Shown here piece by piece: positions 22,665 through 30,660 of a DNA stretch of 64,000 bases. The stretch lies in NCBI RefSeq assembly GCF_030371825.1, contig NZ_JAUDDM010000001.1; one strand, 5' to 3'. The stretch comes from Collinsella sp944321445 (GTDB lineage: Bacteria; Actinomycetota; Coriobacteriia; Coriobacteriales; Coriobacteriaceae). The position numbers were made by a program, and so were the translations under genes. Positions within the stretch are counted from its first letter, which is position 1; each line of letters begins with the position of its first letter. The notes under the pieces were generated by a model that saw nothing but the letters and a program-made list of their open reading frames with translations, was not told the origin of the DNA and made no database searches.

Positions 22665-23594
22665 CTACCAGCTCTCCTCGATTGCGCGGACGCGATCGTA
22701 GAGCCAGCGGTTTTGCGGAACGAGGATGCCGTGCCTCTCTGCCAGCCGCACGATCGTGCCGCTGAACAGCTCGACCTCGGTCGGCCTGCGGTTCACCCGG
22801 TCCTGGGCCATCGAGGGCATGCCATCCGGGTCGAGCCCCGCCACGAGCGCGACCATCTCGGCCAGATCGGTCTCCGTGACAGCGACGCCCTCGGCGCGCG
22901 CCACCGCGAGCGCCTCGCGCATGGCCGCGACGAGGCAGCGGTTCTGCTCGCCGCCCTCCTCGCAGGCCGACCCGTACGTGCCGCCGTAGACCATGCAGGT
23001 CTGGTTGATGCCCACGTTCAGCATGAGCTTTGTCCACATGCGGTGGCGGATGTCGGTCTCCACGGTGTGCGCGATGCCGCTGTGCGTCAAAACGTCGTCG
23101 ATGTCCTCGATGACACCGGCCGCCGTGAGCGGCCCCGCCCCGAGACGGATCTCGCCGGGATGCGTATAGGTGAGCGCGCCGTCGATGAACACGGCGTCCA
23201 TGCCCTGCGTGATGCTGAGCGCCACGTGTTCCCAGCCGTACCGCGCGGATACGGCCTCTTCACTCGTCACGCCGTTCAGCAACGACAGGATGCGCGTACC
23301 GGGCCCCACAAGCGGCTCCATGGTGTCGATCGCCTGGGCCAAACCGGTCGCCTTGACGGTGAGGATCACCAGGTCGACGGGCTTGGCAGCGCTTGCCGGA
23401 ACCGTGGGGACAGCGCAGGGCGCGCCGTTGACCGTCACCGTCTCGCCCGCATGCCGCGCGAACCGCTCGTCATCCATCACGAACTCCACGGCGTCGTACC
23501 CCAAATGCTCGGCCATGATGCTCGCGTGCAGCAGCCCGACGGCCCCCTTGCCGATAAACGCGATGCGCTCGATCGCGATGCGCTCGATCGCCAT
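22665..23594 (-). CDS. Ketopantoate reductase family protein (ApbA/PanE-like)
   Basis: A 309-residue NADPH-dependent reductase. Rossmann GKGAVGLLHA near residue 15 (normally GxGAxG). Catalytic Lys and neighbours are in LILTVKATGL, LLNGVTSEEA, and MWTKLMLNVGINQTC (Lys-x-Asn), and the closing PSMAQDRVNRRPTEVE carries Ser/Asp of the family. Specific role in pantothenate synthesis is not assured because many paralogues exist. The N-terminus holds a 15-bp tandem duplication giving AIERIAIERI. The ATG at 23594 has AGGAG 5 nt upstream. Confidence 0.82.
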   Translation of the reverse strand: MAIERIAIERIAFIGKGAVGLLHASIMAEHLGYDAVEFVMDDERFARHAGETVTVNGAPCAVPTVPASAAKPVDLVILTVKATGLAQAIDTMEPLVGPGTRILSLLNGVTSEEAVSARYGWEHVALSITQGMDAVFIDGALTYTHPGEIRLGAGPLTAAGVIEDIDDVLTHSGIAHTVETDIRHRMWTKLMLNVGINQTCMVYGGTYGSACEEGGEQNRCLVAAMREALAVARAEGVAVTETDLAEMVALVAGLDPDGMPSMAQDRVNRRPTEVELFSGTIVRLAERHGILVPQNRWLYDRVRAIEESW

Positions 23595-23686
23595 GCGCAC
23601 TCCTCTCTTACCGTTCGAACCGGTCACACCCGAGTGTACGCCAACCGCACGCACCGCGCTCCCCTCCTGACGTCGTGCAACGTGCG

Positions 23687-23750
23687 CCAACTGGGGGCGG
23701 GTCCCTTTTGGTCGACGCGTGTCGACAAAAAAGACCCGCCCCCGATTGGC
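23687..23750. repeat. Long GC-rich hairpin element
   Basis: GCCAACTGGGGGCGGGTC at the left pairs with GACCCGCCCCCGATTGGC at the right (one mismatch), with an inner GGTCGAC/GTCGAC stem. It lies in the 328-bp gap before the amylosucrase gene and resembles the CCCTTTTGG part of the AACCAAAAG elements. Confidence 0.6.
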
Positions 23751-23922
23751 GATGTGGAATCGATTGCACAATAGTTGCCCTCATGCTTCCCTAAACGGGA
23801 AAGAATATGCATCCTTGCAGCTCATCGCTGCCGTTCGACCGAGCGAGACAACCGCCTTTGCCCTCAAAGCTTAGAATGAAACACGATTATCCCGTTCGTC
23901 GGTAAGAAAGGAATACGCTCCC

Positions 23923-26184
23923 ATGGCAGAGACCAAGAAGCCTGCCGGCACGCAGGACACCGACCAAACGAAGAGCACCGCCGCTGCAACCAAGACCGCG
24001 GCGAAGAAGACCACCGCCGCGCGCACGAAGACCGCGGCAACGGCGAAGGCCGGCACCAAGACCGCCACCGAGGCCCCCAAGGCGACCGCCGCCAAGAAGC
24101 CGGCAGCGAAACCCGCCGCCGCGAAGGCCGCAGAAAAACCGGCTGCCGCCAAGCCCGCAGCGGCCAAGAAGGCCCCTGCTGCCAAGCCCGCGGCAAAGGC
24201 GAAGGCAGCCGACGCCGTCGCCACCAAGGAAGCCGCCCCCGCCAAGGCGACCGCAGCCGCCAAGCCCGCCGCGGCAGCCGCGAAGAAGCCGGCCGCGAAG
24301 CGCACCTCGACCCGCCCCACCAAGGCGCAGCTGGCAGCCGCCAAGGAGGCGGCCGACAAGGTCTTTGCCGAGCGCCTCGCCCGTCATCACGACGAGCTGC
24401 GCTGGCTCTACATGGAGCTCTACGACAACGGCGACATGTTCGCCGAGCTCTGCGACCAGATGAAGCGCTTCTACGACGAGCGCACGCCCAAGCTGCGCGC
24501 CCTCGACGCCGAGCGCGAGGCCGCCGGCGCCTGGTACCGTGCGAGCGACATGTTGGGCATGCAGATGTACATCGACAACTTCGCCGGCACCATCAAGGGC
24601 GTCGAGAAGAAGCTGAACTACATCCAGCAGTGCAACGTCAACTACATCCACCTCATGCCGTTCCTCGATACCCCCGCGGACAAAAGCCGCTCGGACGGCG
24701 GCTATGCGGTCTCGGACTTCCGCCGCGTGAATCCCGAGCTCGGCACGATGGACGACCTCGCGCACCTCGCCGATAAGTGCCACGATAAGGGCATCAGCCT
24801 GTGCATGGACTTCGTCATGAACCACACCTCCGAGGACCACGAGTGGGCCCGCCGTGCCCGCGCCGGCGAGGGCGAGTACATGAACCGTTACTTCTTCGTG
24901 AAGGACCAGGGCATCATCGACCAGTACACGCGCGACGTGCCGCAGGTCTTCCCCACCACCGCCCCCGGACACTTCACCTACCTGCCCGAGCTCGACCAGT
25001 GCGTCATGACGCAGTTTTATCCCTACCAGTGGGACCTCAACTACAAGAACCCGCGTGTCTTCAACGAGATGATGTACAACTTCCTGTTCCTGGCCAACCA
25101 GGGCATGGACATCATCCGCATCGACGCCGTCCCCTACATTTGGAAGCAGCTGGGCACCAACTGCCGCAACCTCAAGCAGGTCCACACCATCGTGCGCATG
25201 ATGCGCATGATCGGCGAGATCGTGTGCCCGGGCATCGTGCTTCTGGGCGAGGTCGTCATGGCACCGGTGGAGGTCGTGCCGTATTTCGGCACGGTCGAGA
25301 AGCCCGAGTGCCACATGCTCTACAACGTGACCACTATGGCGACCACCTGGCACACCGTCGCCTGCCGCGACGTGCGTCTACTGCGCCAGCAGCTCGACGC
25401 CGTGTTCGGCCTACCGCGCGAGTACACGTTCCTGAACTACCTGCGCTGCCACGACGACATCGGCTGGGGCCTCGACTACGACACGCTCAAGCAATGGGGC
25501 ATGGAGGAAGTCTCGCACAAGAAGTACGTGAACGACTACTTCCAGGGCTTCACGCCGGGCAGCGTGAGCCGCGGCGAGCTGTACAACGCCGACCCCGTGA
25601 CCGGCGACGCGCGCTTCTGCGCCACCACCGCCTCCATGTGCGGCATCGAGGCGGCGGGCTTCGAGGGCAACGAGGAGGCCATGGACACGGCCATCCGCAA
25701 GGACGTCATGCTCCACGCCTACGTGTTCACGCAGTCCGGCCTGCCGATTATCTACAGCGGCGACGAGATCGGCCAGGTGAACGATTATACCTATAAGGAG
25801 GATCCCGAGAAAGCCGAGGACTCCCGTTACATCCACCGCGGTAAGTTCGACTGGGAGCTGTCGAAGAACATCAAGAAGAAGGGCACCGTCCAGGAACGCA
25901 TCTTCGACGCGCTGAAGCAGCTCGAGGGCATCCGTCGCGACGAGCCCGTGTTCGGTGCCGACGCCGAGGCCTGGACCAAGGACTATAGCGACACCTCGAT
26001 TCTGTGGATCGTGCGCCGCGCTGGCAACGAGACGCTGCACGCCGTGTTCAACTTCAGCGACGACGCGAAGACCATCTGGATGCCAGAGGCGGGCATCTAC
26101 ACCAACCTCGTGACCGGCGAGACCGCCGAGGTCACGACCGTCGACATGCCCGCATGGAGCTTTATCTGGATGCTCCAGAAGTAG
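23923..26184 (+). CDS. Amylosucrase-like GH13 enzyme with histone-H1-like N-terminal tail
   Basis: A 753-residue protein. Residues 1-130 are low-complexity Ala/Lys/Pro (repeats such as AAKKPAAKPAAAK), like bacterial histone-H1 tails. From about 135 on it follows amylosucrase: LHLMPFLDTP, SDGGYAVSDFRRVNPELGTM, DFVMNHTSEDHEWA. Candidate catalytic residues are nucleophile Asp 401 (RIDAV), acid Glu 443 (LLGEV) and stabiliser Asp 512 (CHDD). A C-terminal beta domain follows. Amylosucrase makes alpha-1,4-glucan from sucrose. There is no signal peptide, so it acts in the cytoplasm. A strong terminator follows. The tail may bind polyanions. Confidence 0.87.
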   Translation: MAETKKPAGTQDTDQTKSTAAATKTAAKKTTAARTKTAATAKAGTKTATEAPKATAAKKPAAKPAAAKAAEKPAAAKPAAAKKAPAAKPAAKAKAADAVATKEAAPAKATAAAKPAAAAAKKPAAKRTSTRPTKAQLAAAKEAADKVFAERLARHHDELRWLYMELYDNGDMFAELCDQMKRFYDERTPKLRALDAEREAAGAWYRASDMLGMQMYIDNFAGTIKGVEKKLNYIQQCNVNYIHLMPFLDTPADKSRSDGGYAVSDFRRVNPELGTMDDLAHLADKCHDKGISLCMDFVMNHTSEDHEWARRARAGEGEYMNRYFFVKDQGIIDQYTRDVPQVFPTTAPGHFTYLPELDQCVMTQFYPYQWDLNYKNPRVFNEMMYNFLFLANQGMDIIRIDAVPYIWKQLGTNCRNLKQVHTIVRMMRMIGEIVCPGIVLLGEVVMAPVEVVPYFGTVEKPECHMLYNVTTMATTWHTVACRDVRLLRQQLDAVFGLPREYTFLNYLRCHDDIGWGLDYDTLKQWGMEEVSHKKYVNDYFQGFTPGSVSRGELYNADPVTGDARFCATTASMCGIEAAGFEGNEEAMDTAIRKDVMLHAYVFTQSGLPIIYSGDEIGQVNDYTYKEDPEKAEDSRYIHRGKFDWELSKNIKKKGTVQERIFDALKQLEGIRRDEPVFGADAEAWTKDYSDTSILWIVRRAGNETLHAVFNFSDDAKTIWMPEAGIYTNLVTGETAEVTTVDMPAWSFIWMLQK

Positions 26185-26206
26185 CCTTGGGAACGCCCCC
26201 TGTGCA

Positions 26207-26245
26207 AGCGGGCCTCGTGGCATGCGCCATGAGGCCCGCTTTTTG
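26207..26245 (+). terminator. Rho-independent terminator of the amylosucrase gene
   Basis: A 15-bp stem with one G-U pair (26207-26221 with 26226-26240), loop ATGC, followed directly by TTTTT. Confidence 0.92.
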
Positions 26246-26296
26246 CTGGAAAAGGGTCGTGAAAACACCCCTGTCCTTGTTGCTCAACCAGACCGC

Positions 26297-26746
26297 TTAC
26301 GAAACGCGCTCGATTGCAAGCACGCAACGCGAATCGCCGGCGATGATGGAGCCCTTGAGCGTGACTTCAAAGCGCTCTGCCGCCCACAGCTCGTGCATCA
26401 CCAGCGACATTCCCTGCCGGGAACAGGCACACAGCGCCGGCGTGTTCACGTGGCCCTGCGTATGCAGCGGGCAGGTGCACGTCAAGAAGGAGACCGTCCA
26501 GGCGCGCCCAGGCTCGGCCACTGTCGCCGCCAACCCGTCGACCTTATCAAGTGCGCAGAAGAACGCGTCGAGGTCGCCGCCCACCCGCTCGAACAGCTCG
26601 CCATAAAGACTCATCGAGCCCTGGGCCAAACAGCTGCGCGCGCACGCCGTAAACACGCGATCGCGCTGGGGTGCCGCAATCGTATTGACCCCTTGGAAGA
26701 ATCCCGTGAACCAGAAGCCCAAACTGGTCGCATCGCTGCCCGCCAT
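26297..26746 (-). CDS. Cys-rich small protein, function unknown
   Basis: A 149-residue protein with eight or more cysteines, including CTCPLHTQGH and LCACSRQG, and an ending GSIIAGDSRCVLAIE. The spacing of a CxC pair, a second CxC pair, and a terminal GD-x-C recalls V4R/ATC-hydrolase-like domains that bind metal or small hydrophobic ligands. That similarity is by eye only. GGGAGG precedes the ATG at 26746. Isolated gene, converging on the amylosucrase terminator. Confidence 0.65.
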   Translation of the reverse strand: MAGSDATSLGFWFTGFFQGVNTIAAPQRDRVFTACARSCLAQGSMSLYGELFERVGGDLDAFFCALDKVDGLAATVAEPGRAWTVSFLTCTCPLHTQGHVNTPALCACSRQGMSLVMHELWAAERFEVTLKGSIIAGDSRCVLAIERVS

Positions 26747-26872
26747 AGCGCACCTCCCGATGTCCTTCCTCCGCCCTTTTCGCTGTTGTACCCGCCCGAC
26801 ACACCATTGCGTCATCGCAACGGCCGCATTTCGACGGCAGGACCCGATGTGGACGACCCAGCCGCAACTTCC

Positions 26873-27016
26873 GCTGCAAAAAGTCGGGACTTTGGGCGGA
26901 TTATTCGCCCCGGGTCCGCATCGGCGGCTTCTGGACCTGCATAAACAGCGAGGTCAAAGGGGTGCATGTCTCGACCCGGGCAGAAAAATCCGCCCAAAGT
27001 CCCGACTTTTTGCAGC
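26873..27016. repeat. 144-bp inverted-repeat element
   Basis: Perfect 29-bp arms (26873-26901 and 26988-27016, core AAAAGTCGGGACTTTGGGC). After a short internal loop a second stem follows, CCCGGGTC (26909-26916) with GACCCGGG (26973-26980). The apical loop of about 56 nt contains GACCTGCATAAACAGCGAGG. No ORF. Confidence 0.75.
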
Positions 27017-27024
27017 GCGGCACC

Positions 27025-27062
27025 ATTGCAACCAAAAGCGACCTGCCCCTTTTGGTTACAAT
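27025..27062. repeat. AACCAAAAG hairpin element, copy 2
   Basis: ATTGCAACCAAAAG (27025-27038) pairs with CTTTTGGTTACAAT (27049-27062), one mismatch, loop CGACCTGCCC. Close kin of 14396-14430. It begins 8 bp after the 144-bp element and ends 28 bp before the VOC gene. Confidence 0.65.
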
Positions 27063-27089
27063 GGCAGCAACGTCCGACGAAAGGAGACC

Positions 27090-27461
27090 ATGCTCGACCA
27101 CCTTATCATCCGCGCTGCCGATCCCGCCGGCATGGCCGCTTACTATGAGCGCATGCTCGCCACCGTCGGCTATCGCAAGGGTGTGGAATACCCGGGCGGC
27201 ACGCAGTTTGTGGACGACGAGACCGGTGACGCCGTGCGGATCTCCGCCGCCAAGGAGGGCACCGTGCCCACGCCCTCCCACTATGCATGGCGCGCGAAGA
27301 CCACCGACGACGTGCAGGCCTTCTACGATGCCGCACTCGACGGCGGCACCGACAACGGCGCCCCTGGCCCGCGCGACTATCACCCCGGCTACTACGCCTG
27401 CTTCGTACTCGACCCCGAAGGCAACAACATCGAAGCCGTGCTCCACGACTACGAGGGATAG
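27090..27461 (+). CDS. VOC-superfamily (glyoxalase/bleomycin-resistance fold) protein
   Basis: A 123-residue protein with paired beta-alpha-beta-beta-beta modules: MLDHLIIRAADPAGMAAYYERML (metal His 4), ARRAKTTDDVQAFYDAAL-type second module, and YYACFVLDPEGNNIEAVLHD (metal Glu near the end). This resembles the small dioxygenase/lactoylglutathione-lyase-like branch. Substrate unknown. AAGGAG precedes the ATG by 3 nt. The stop overlaps the next gene's GTG by one base, so it is coupled to an ABC exporter. Confidence 0.87.
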   Translation: MLDHLIIRAADPAGMAAYYERMLATVGYRKGVEYPGGTQFVDDETGDAVRISAAKEGTVPTPSHYAWRAKTTDDVQAFYDAALDGGTDNGAPGPRDYHPGYYACFVLDPEGNNIEAVLHDYEG

Positions 27462-28156
27462 TGACAAGGTTGCATCCGGCACTTTCTTGCTGCGACATCG
27501 CCTTTGGCTACGGGCGCTCCAACATATGGGAGCACGTGACGTTTTCACTCGCCGCGGGCGATGTCGCCCTGCTCGTTGGGCCCAACGGCGCCGGCAAGTC
27601 AACGCTGCTGCGCTGTCTTGCCGGTTGGGAGCGGCTGCGCGCAGGCAGCATCTCAATCTGCGGAACGCCACTTGAGCGCGCCCGTCCTGCCGAACGTAGC
27701 CGCATGGCGTTCGTGCCCGATGTGCCCGCCTTCTACGATGACCTCACCGCCTATGAGCACGTCGAGCTGCTGGGTCGCGCCAACAGATGGGACGATGAGC
27801 GCTGGGACGAGGCCGATCGCCTGCTCGAGCTCTTCGGCATCGCGCGCTTCTGCGACCAGTACCCACAGAGCTTCTCGCGCGGCATGCGCGAGAAGCTCGC
27901 CTGCGCGCTGGCCCTATCCGTGCGTCCCGACATCCTCATGCTCGACGAGCCGACCGGACCGCTCGACCCCACGTCGGCGGGCCTTTTGGAAGAGGAGCTC
28001 GCCCGCACGGCAGCGGGCGGCTGCGCCATCATCATGAGCTGCCACCACGCGCTGGAGGTGCTCGAACCCACCTGCGTGCTCAAACTTGAAAACGGTGCAC
28101 TCGAGCAGCTCGATGGCAATGTCGCCGCCAGCGACACCTTCTGGAAATCGGTCTAG
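27461..28156 (+). CDS. ABC transporter ATP-binding protein
   Basis: A 231-residue nucleotide-binding subunit. Walker A GPNGAGKST (about residue 41), Q-loop region FVPDVPAFYDDL, signature SFSRGMREK, Walker B ILMLDEPTGPLDP, and switch His in SCHHALEV. Domain type resembles exporters such as those for antibiotics or Na+. GTG start overlaps the VOC stop (TAGTG). Partner is the membrane protein immediately downstream. Confidence 0.88.
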   Translation: MTRLHPALSCCDIAFGYGRSNIWEHVTFSLAAGDVALLVGPNGAGKSTLLRCLAGWERLRAGSISICGTPLERARPAERSRMAFVPDVPAFYDDLTAYEHVELLGRANRWDDERWDEADRLLELFGIARFCDQYPQSFSRGMREKLACALALSVRPDILMLDEPTGPLDPTSAGLLEEELARTAAGGCAIIMSCHHALEVLEPTCVLKLENGALEQLDGNVAASDTFWKSV

Positions 28157-29761
28157 GTGACGGGCATGCTCAGCGGAATGTCCACCATGTTTTGGCTCAA
28201 ACGACGCCACCTGCGCGCCGAACTCAACTTTTGGCTTTGGGCAGCAGGCGCCGACCTGGACGACGCGCGCGACCTGAGCGAACGCATATACCTGCTGTAC
28301 CTTGTCGCCCTTGTGGGCGGCTGCCTCGTCGCGTGCTGGCTGTGGATCTTGGGGCTCGTCACCGGCGCAGCAACAGCGACAGATTCGGAAATGGCAGCCA
28401 TCACCGCCGACGCAGCGATGCTCATCGCAGGAGCGGCGCTCGCCCTGCCCGCTTGCTCGGCAGCCCTGTGGTCCGTCCGCGCAGCGTGGCGCTCGCCCTG
28501 GGCGGCATCTGCCCCCGATGCTTCTTGGCTTGCGCAGACGCCCGTGGCGCTCCCCTGCTGGAATGTAATCGAACTGGTGCCGCGTATGGCGGCACGCGCG
28601 ATTCTGGCAGGCGCTGCCGGCTACCTCGTTGCCGCCTTCGCCGCTTGCGCTCTCGCCGGGACGGCAACGTTGGCGATGTGCCTCCCCTTCGCTGTGACCT
28701 GCGGCTGTGCGACAGCCGCCGCCTGTGCGGCCTCATGGCTTGTTGGTATTGTCCGCCTGCGCCTGACGGCGGCGCGACGCCTGCCGCTCACGGGCATCGT
28801 CGCCGCGGTGGCCATCGCCCTTGCTGTCTGCTCGGGCATGGCGATGCCCGCGCTCTCGCATGTTGCCCGCGACCTCATCGCCGCAACCCCGACAGCATGC
28901 GCTGCCCCCTTGGGCACGGCAGCGGCAGCCCTTCTCGCCACTGCCGCGACCCTGCCCGCCGCCGCATCGCTTTCTGCAAGCTCGCTCACGTATGAGGCGA
29001 CCGACGCGCAGGCCTACGCAGTGCGTCACATGGCGCTCTACAATCCCAAGATGTACCGCGCGCTCATCAAGCGCAGGGCGGCAGCCCGACGAAAGCCCTT
29101 GGGGCACATGCCGCGCATAGAAGGAACGGGAACCGTGCTGGCCCGCTCGGCTATCTCTCTCCTCAGGCGCTATGACACGCTCCCGCAGCTTCTGGCCGCG
29201 GGCGCCGTCCTCGCGCCTGCCGGCGCCGGATTGCTCACAGGGTCGCTCGCCCAAACGAGCGCCGCGCTAGGCTTGCTCGGTGGCGCCGCGGGCGGGCGCG
29301 TTCTCGGAGCTGCCTGCTGGCTATTGTTCGCCATCAACTGTTCGGAGCTTCCGCGCTCGCTCGCCCGGACGTTCCTCGACGACACGTCCAATCGCTTCAT
29401 GCGCGACCATCTTCCCATCTCCACGCCGAAGCTCCTCGCCCTCGACGCCCTCCCGAGCCTTGCGGTCGCGGCAATCGCCTCCGCGCTCGTCTGCATCCCC
29501 GTCGCGTGGGCGGCAGGCGTGTCGGCGGCACTCGACACGTTCGCCTCTGCCCTGGCACTCGACGCCACGCTTCTGCTTTGCGGTGCACTCGACGCAGCCG
29601 AGCGAACGCCCGGAAAGCTCCGCCTCTCCTGTGAAGGCGCGCTCGGGGTTACCGCCGTTGCATCCGCGTTGCTCGCCGCCGTGCTGCCGGCCGCACTCGC
29701 GCCGCTCGCATTCTGGGCCGCTGCGGCAATCGTCGCCCTCGCATCCCTACGAACGCTGTAG
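28157..29761 (+). CDS. ABC transporter membrane subunit, putative
   Basis: A 534-residue very hydrophobic protein, about 12 membrane segments, Ala-rich, with a cytoplasmic basic loop in the middle (KMYRALIKRRAAARRKPLG) and DDTSNRFMRDHLPIS further on. Its position directly after the ATPase gene marks it as the permease; no characterised family is recognised. GTG 28157 abuts the previous stop; ATG 28166 or 28178 are alternatives. Substrate unknown. Confidence 0.75.
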   Translation: MTGMLSGMSTMFWLKRRHLRAELNFWLWAAGADLDDARDLSERIYLLYLVALVGGCLVACWLWILGLVTGAATATDSEMAAITADAAMLIAGAALALPACSAALWSVRAAWRSPWAASAPDASWLAQTPVALPCWNVIELVPRMAARAILAGAAGYLVAAFAACALAGTATLAMCLPFAVTCGCATAAACAASWLVGIVRLRLTAARRLPLTGIVAAVAIALAVCSGMAMPALSHVARDLIAATPTACAAPLGTAAAALLATAATLPAAASLSASSLTYEATDAQAYAVRHMALYNPKMYRALIKRRAAARRKPLGHMPRIEGTGTVLARSAISLLRRYDTLPQLLAAGAVLAPAGAGLLTGSLAQTSAALGLLGGAAGGRVLGAACWLLFAINCSELPRSLARTFLDDTSNRFMRDHLPISTPKLLALDALPSLAVAAIASALVCIPVAWAAGVSAALDTFASALALDATLLLCGALDAAERTPGKLRLSCEGALGVTAVASALLAAVLPAALAPLAFWAAAAIVALASLRTL

Positions 29762-29801
29762 TAGCCCCGTTGCAAACAAGATCGCACCTGATATCTTCTT
29801 G

Positions 29802-30458
29802 TCACTCGTGCAGCCCGATGCCGTAAAAAATCACCTTGAGGACCTCATGCGCGAACGCCTCGGGGTCGTCGCCGTCGTCGACGCCCTCTCCTGCGTACTC
29901 GACAATCGCGAACGCACCGATGATGGCGACCGACACCAGGTGGCTGTTGGCCTCCGGACGCACCAGGCCCTCGCCCTTTGCGCGCTCAATCTGCGCCTCG
30001 AGCACCGAGATGATGTGGTCGAAATCCTCTTTGATGCGTGGCAAAACCTCGCGCTCCACATCCCAGATGCCGTGCGCAAGCGCCAGCGTGAGCGTACTGC
30101 CCGGACGCACCGCGCGGGCGACCGTGCGCACGAGCGCCAAAATCGAGGCCCGCGCTGAAGAGGCGCGCGCCACAGACGCCTCGACATCGGCGACGAGCTC
30201 GTCCATCGCGCGGTCAAACACCGCCCGCACAAGCTCTCCCTTATCGGCAAAGTAATAGTAGAGCGAGCCCTTGGACATGCCGCAGCGCTCGGAGACCTCC
30301 CCCATCTGAAAACCCGTGCCCCCGTGCTCGCGCATGAGCTCGGCCGCGGCAACCATGATCCGCTCGCGCGTGAGCGCGCTCTTACGGGTCCGCGTGAGAG
30401 CGCCCGCCTTCTCCACCGGAGCGACAACCTCGTGCACGTCCTGCTTCTTTCTTGCCAT
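29802..30458 (-). CDS. TetR-family regulator
   Basis: A 218-residue repressor. HTH at about residues 30-75 (RERIMVAAAELMREHGG, FQMGEVSERCGMSKGSLYYYFADKGEL). The C-terminal ligand domain is all helical. Divergent from the two YhgE/Pip genes, which it probably represses. AGGAG is 7 nt before the ATG at 30458. TetR plus tandem YhgE is a recurrent arrangement. Confidence 0.9.
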   Translation of the reverse strand: MARKKQDVHEVVAPVEKAGALTRTRKSALTRERIMVAAAELMREHGGTGFQMGEVSERCGMSKGSLYYYFADKGELVRAVFDRAMDELVADVEASVARASSARASILALVRTVARAVRPGSTLTLALAHGIWDVEREVLPRIKEDFDHIISVLEAQIERAKGEGLVRPEANSHLVSVAIIGAFAIVEYAGEGVDDGDDPEAFAHEVLKVIFYGIGLHE

Positions 30459-30513
30459 GGTCAAGCTCCTATCGTTCGCCATTCTTCACGAATTGTATCA
30501 TTGCTTAAGATTT

Positions 30514-30553
30514 TTGAACTTTTCTCGAAATTATTGGAATAGAATCGAAATTA
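30514..30553 (+). promoter_or_regulatory. AT-rich divergent control region with direct repeats
   Basis: TCGAAATTA occurs at 30525-30533 and again at 30545-30553, exactly 20 bp apart, in an AT-rich block between the TetR and YhgE genes. A -35-like TTGAAC is at 30514-30519. Plausible TetR site; the boxes are not well spaced. Confidence 0.35.
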
Positions 30554-30660
30554 AGGGTATCTGATGGAACGCGAGATGGTGCCACACACCTCTCGCGAAC
30601 TTACTGGACACCAAGACGGACGCGCCCGGGACCCACAGCGACGCGCCGCGAGGAGCGACC

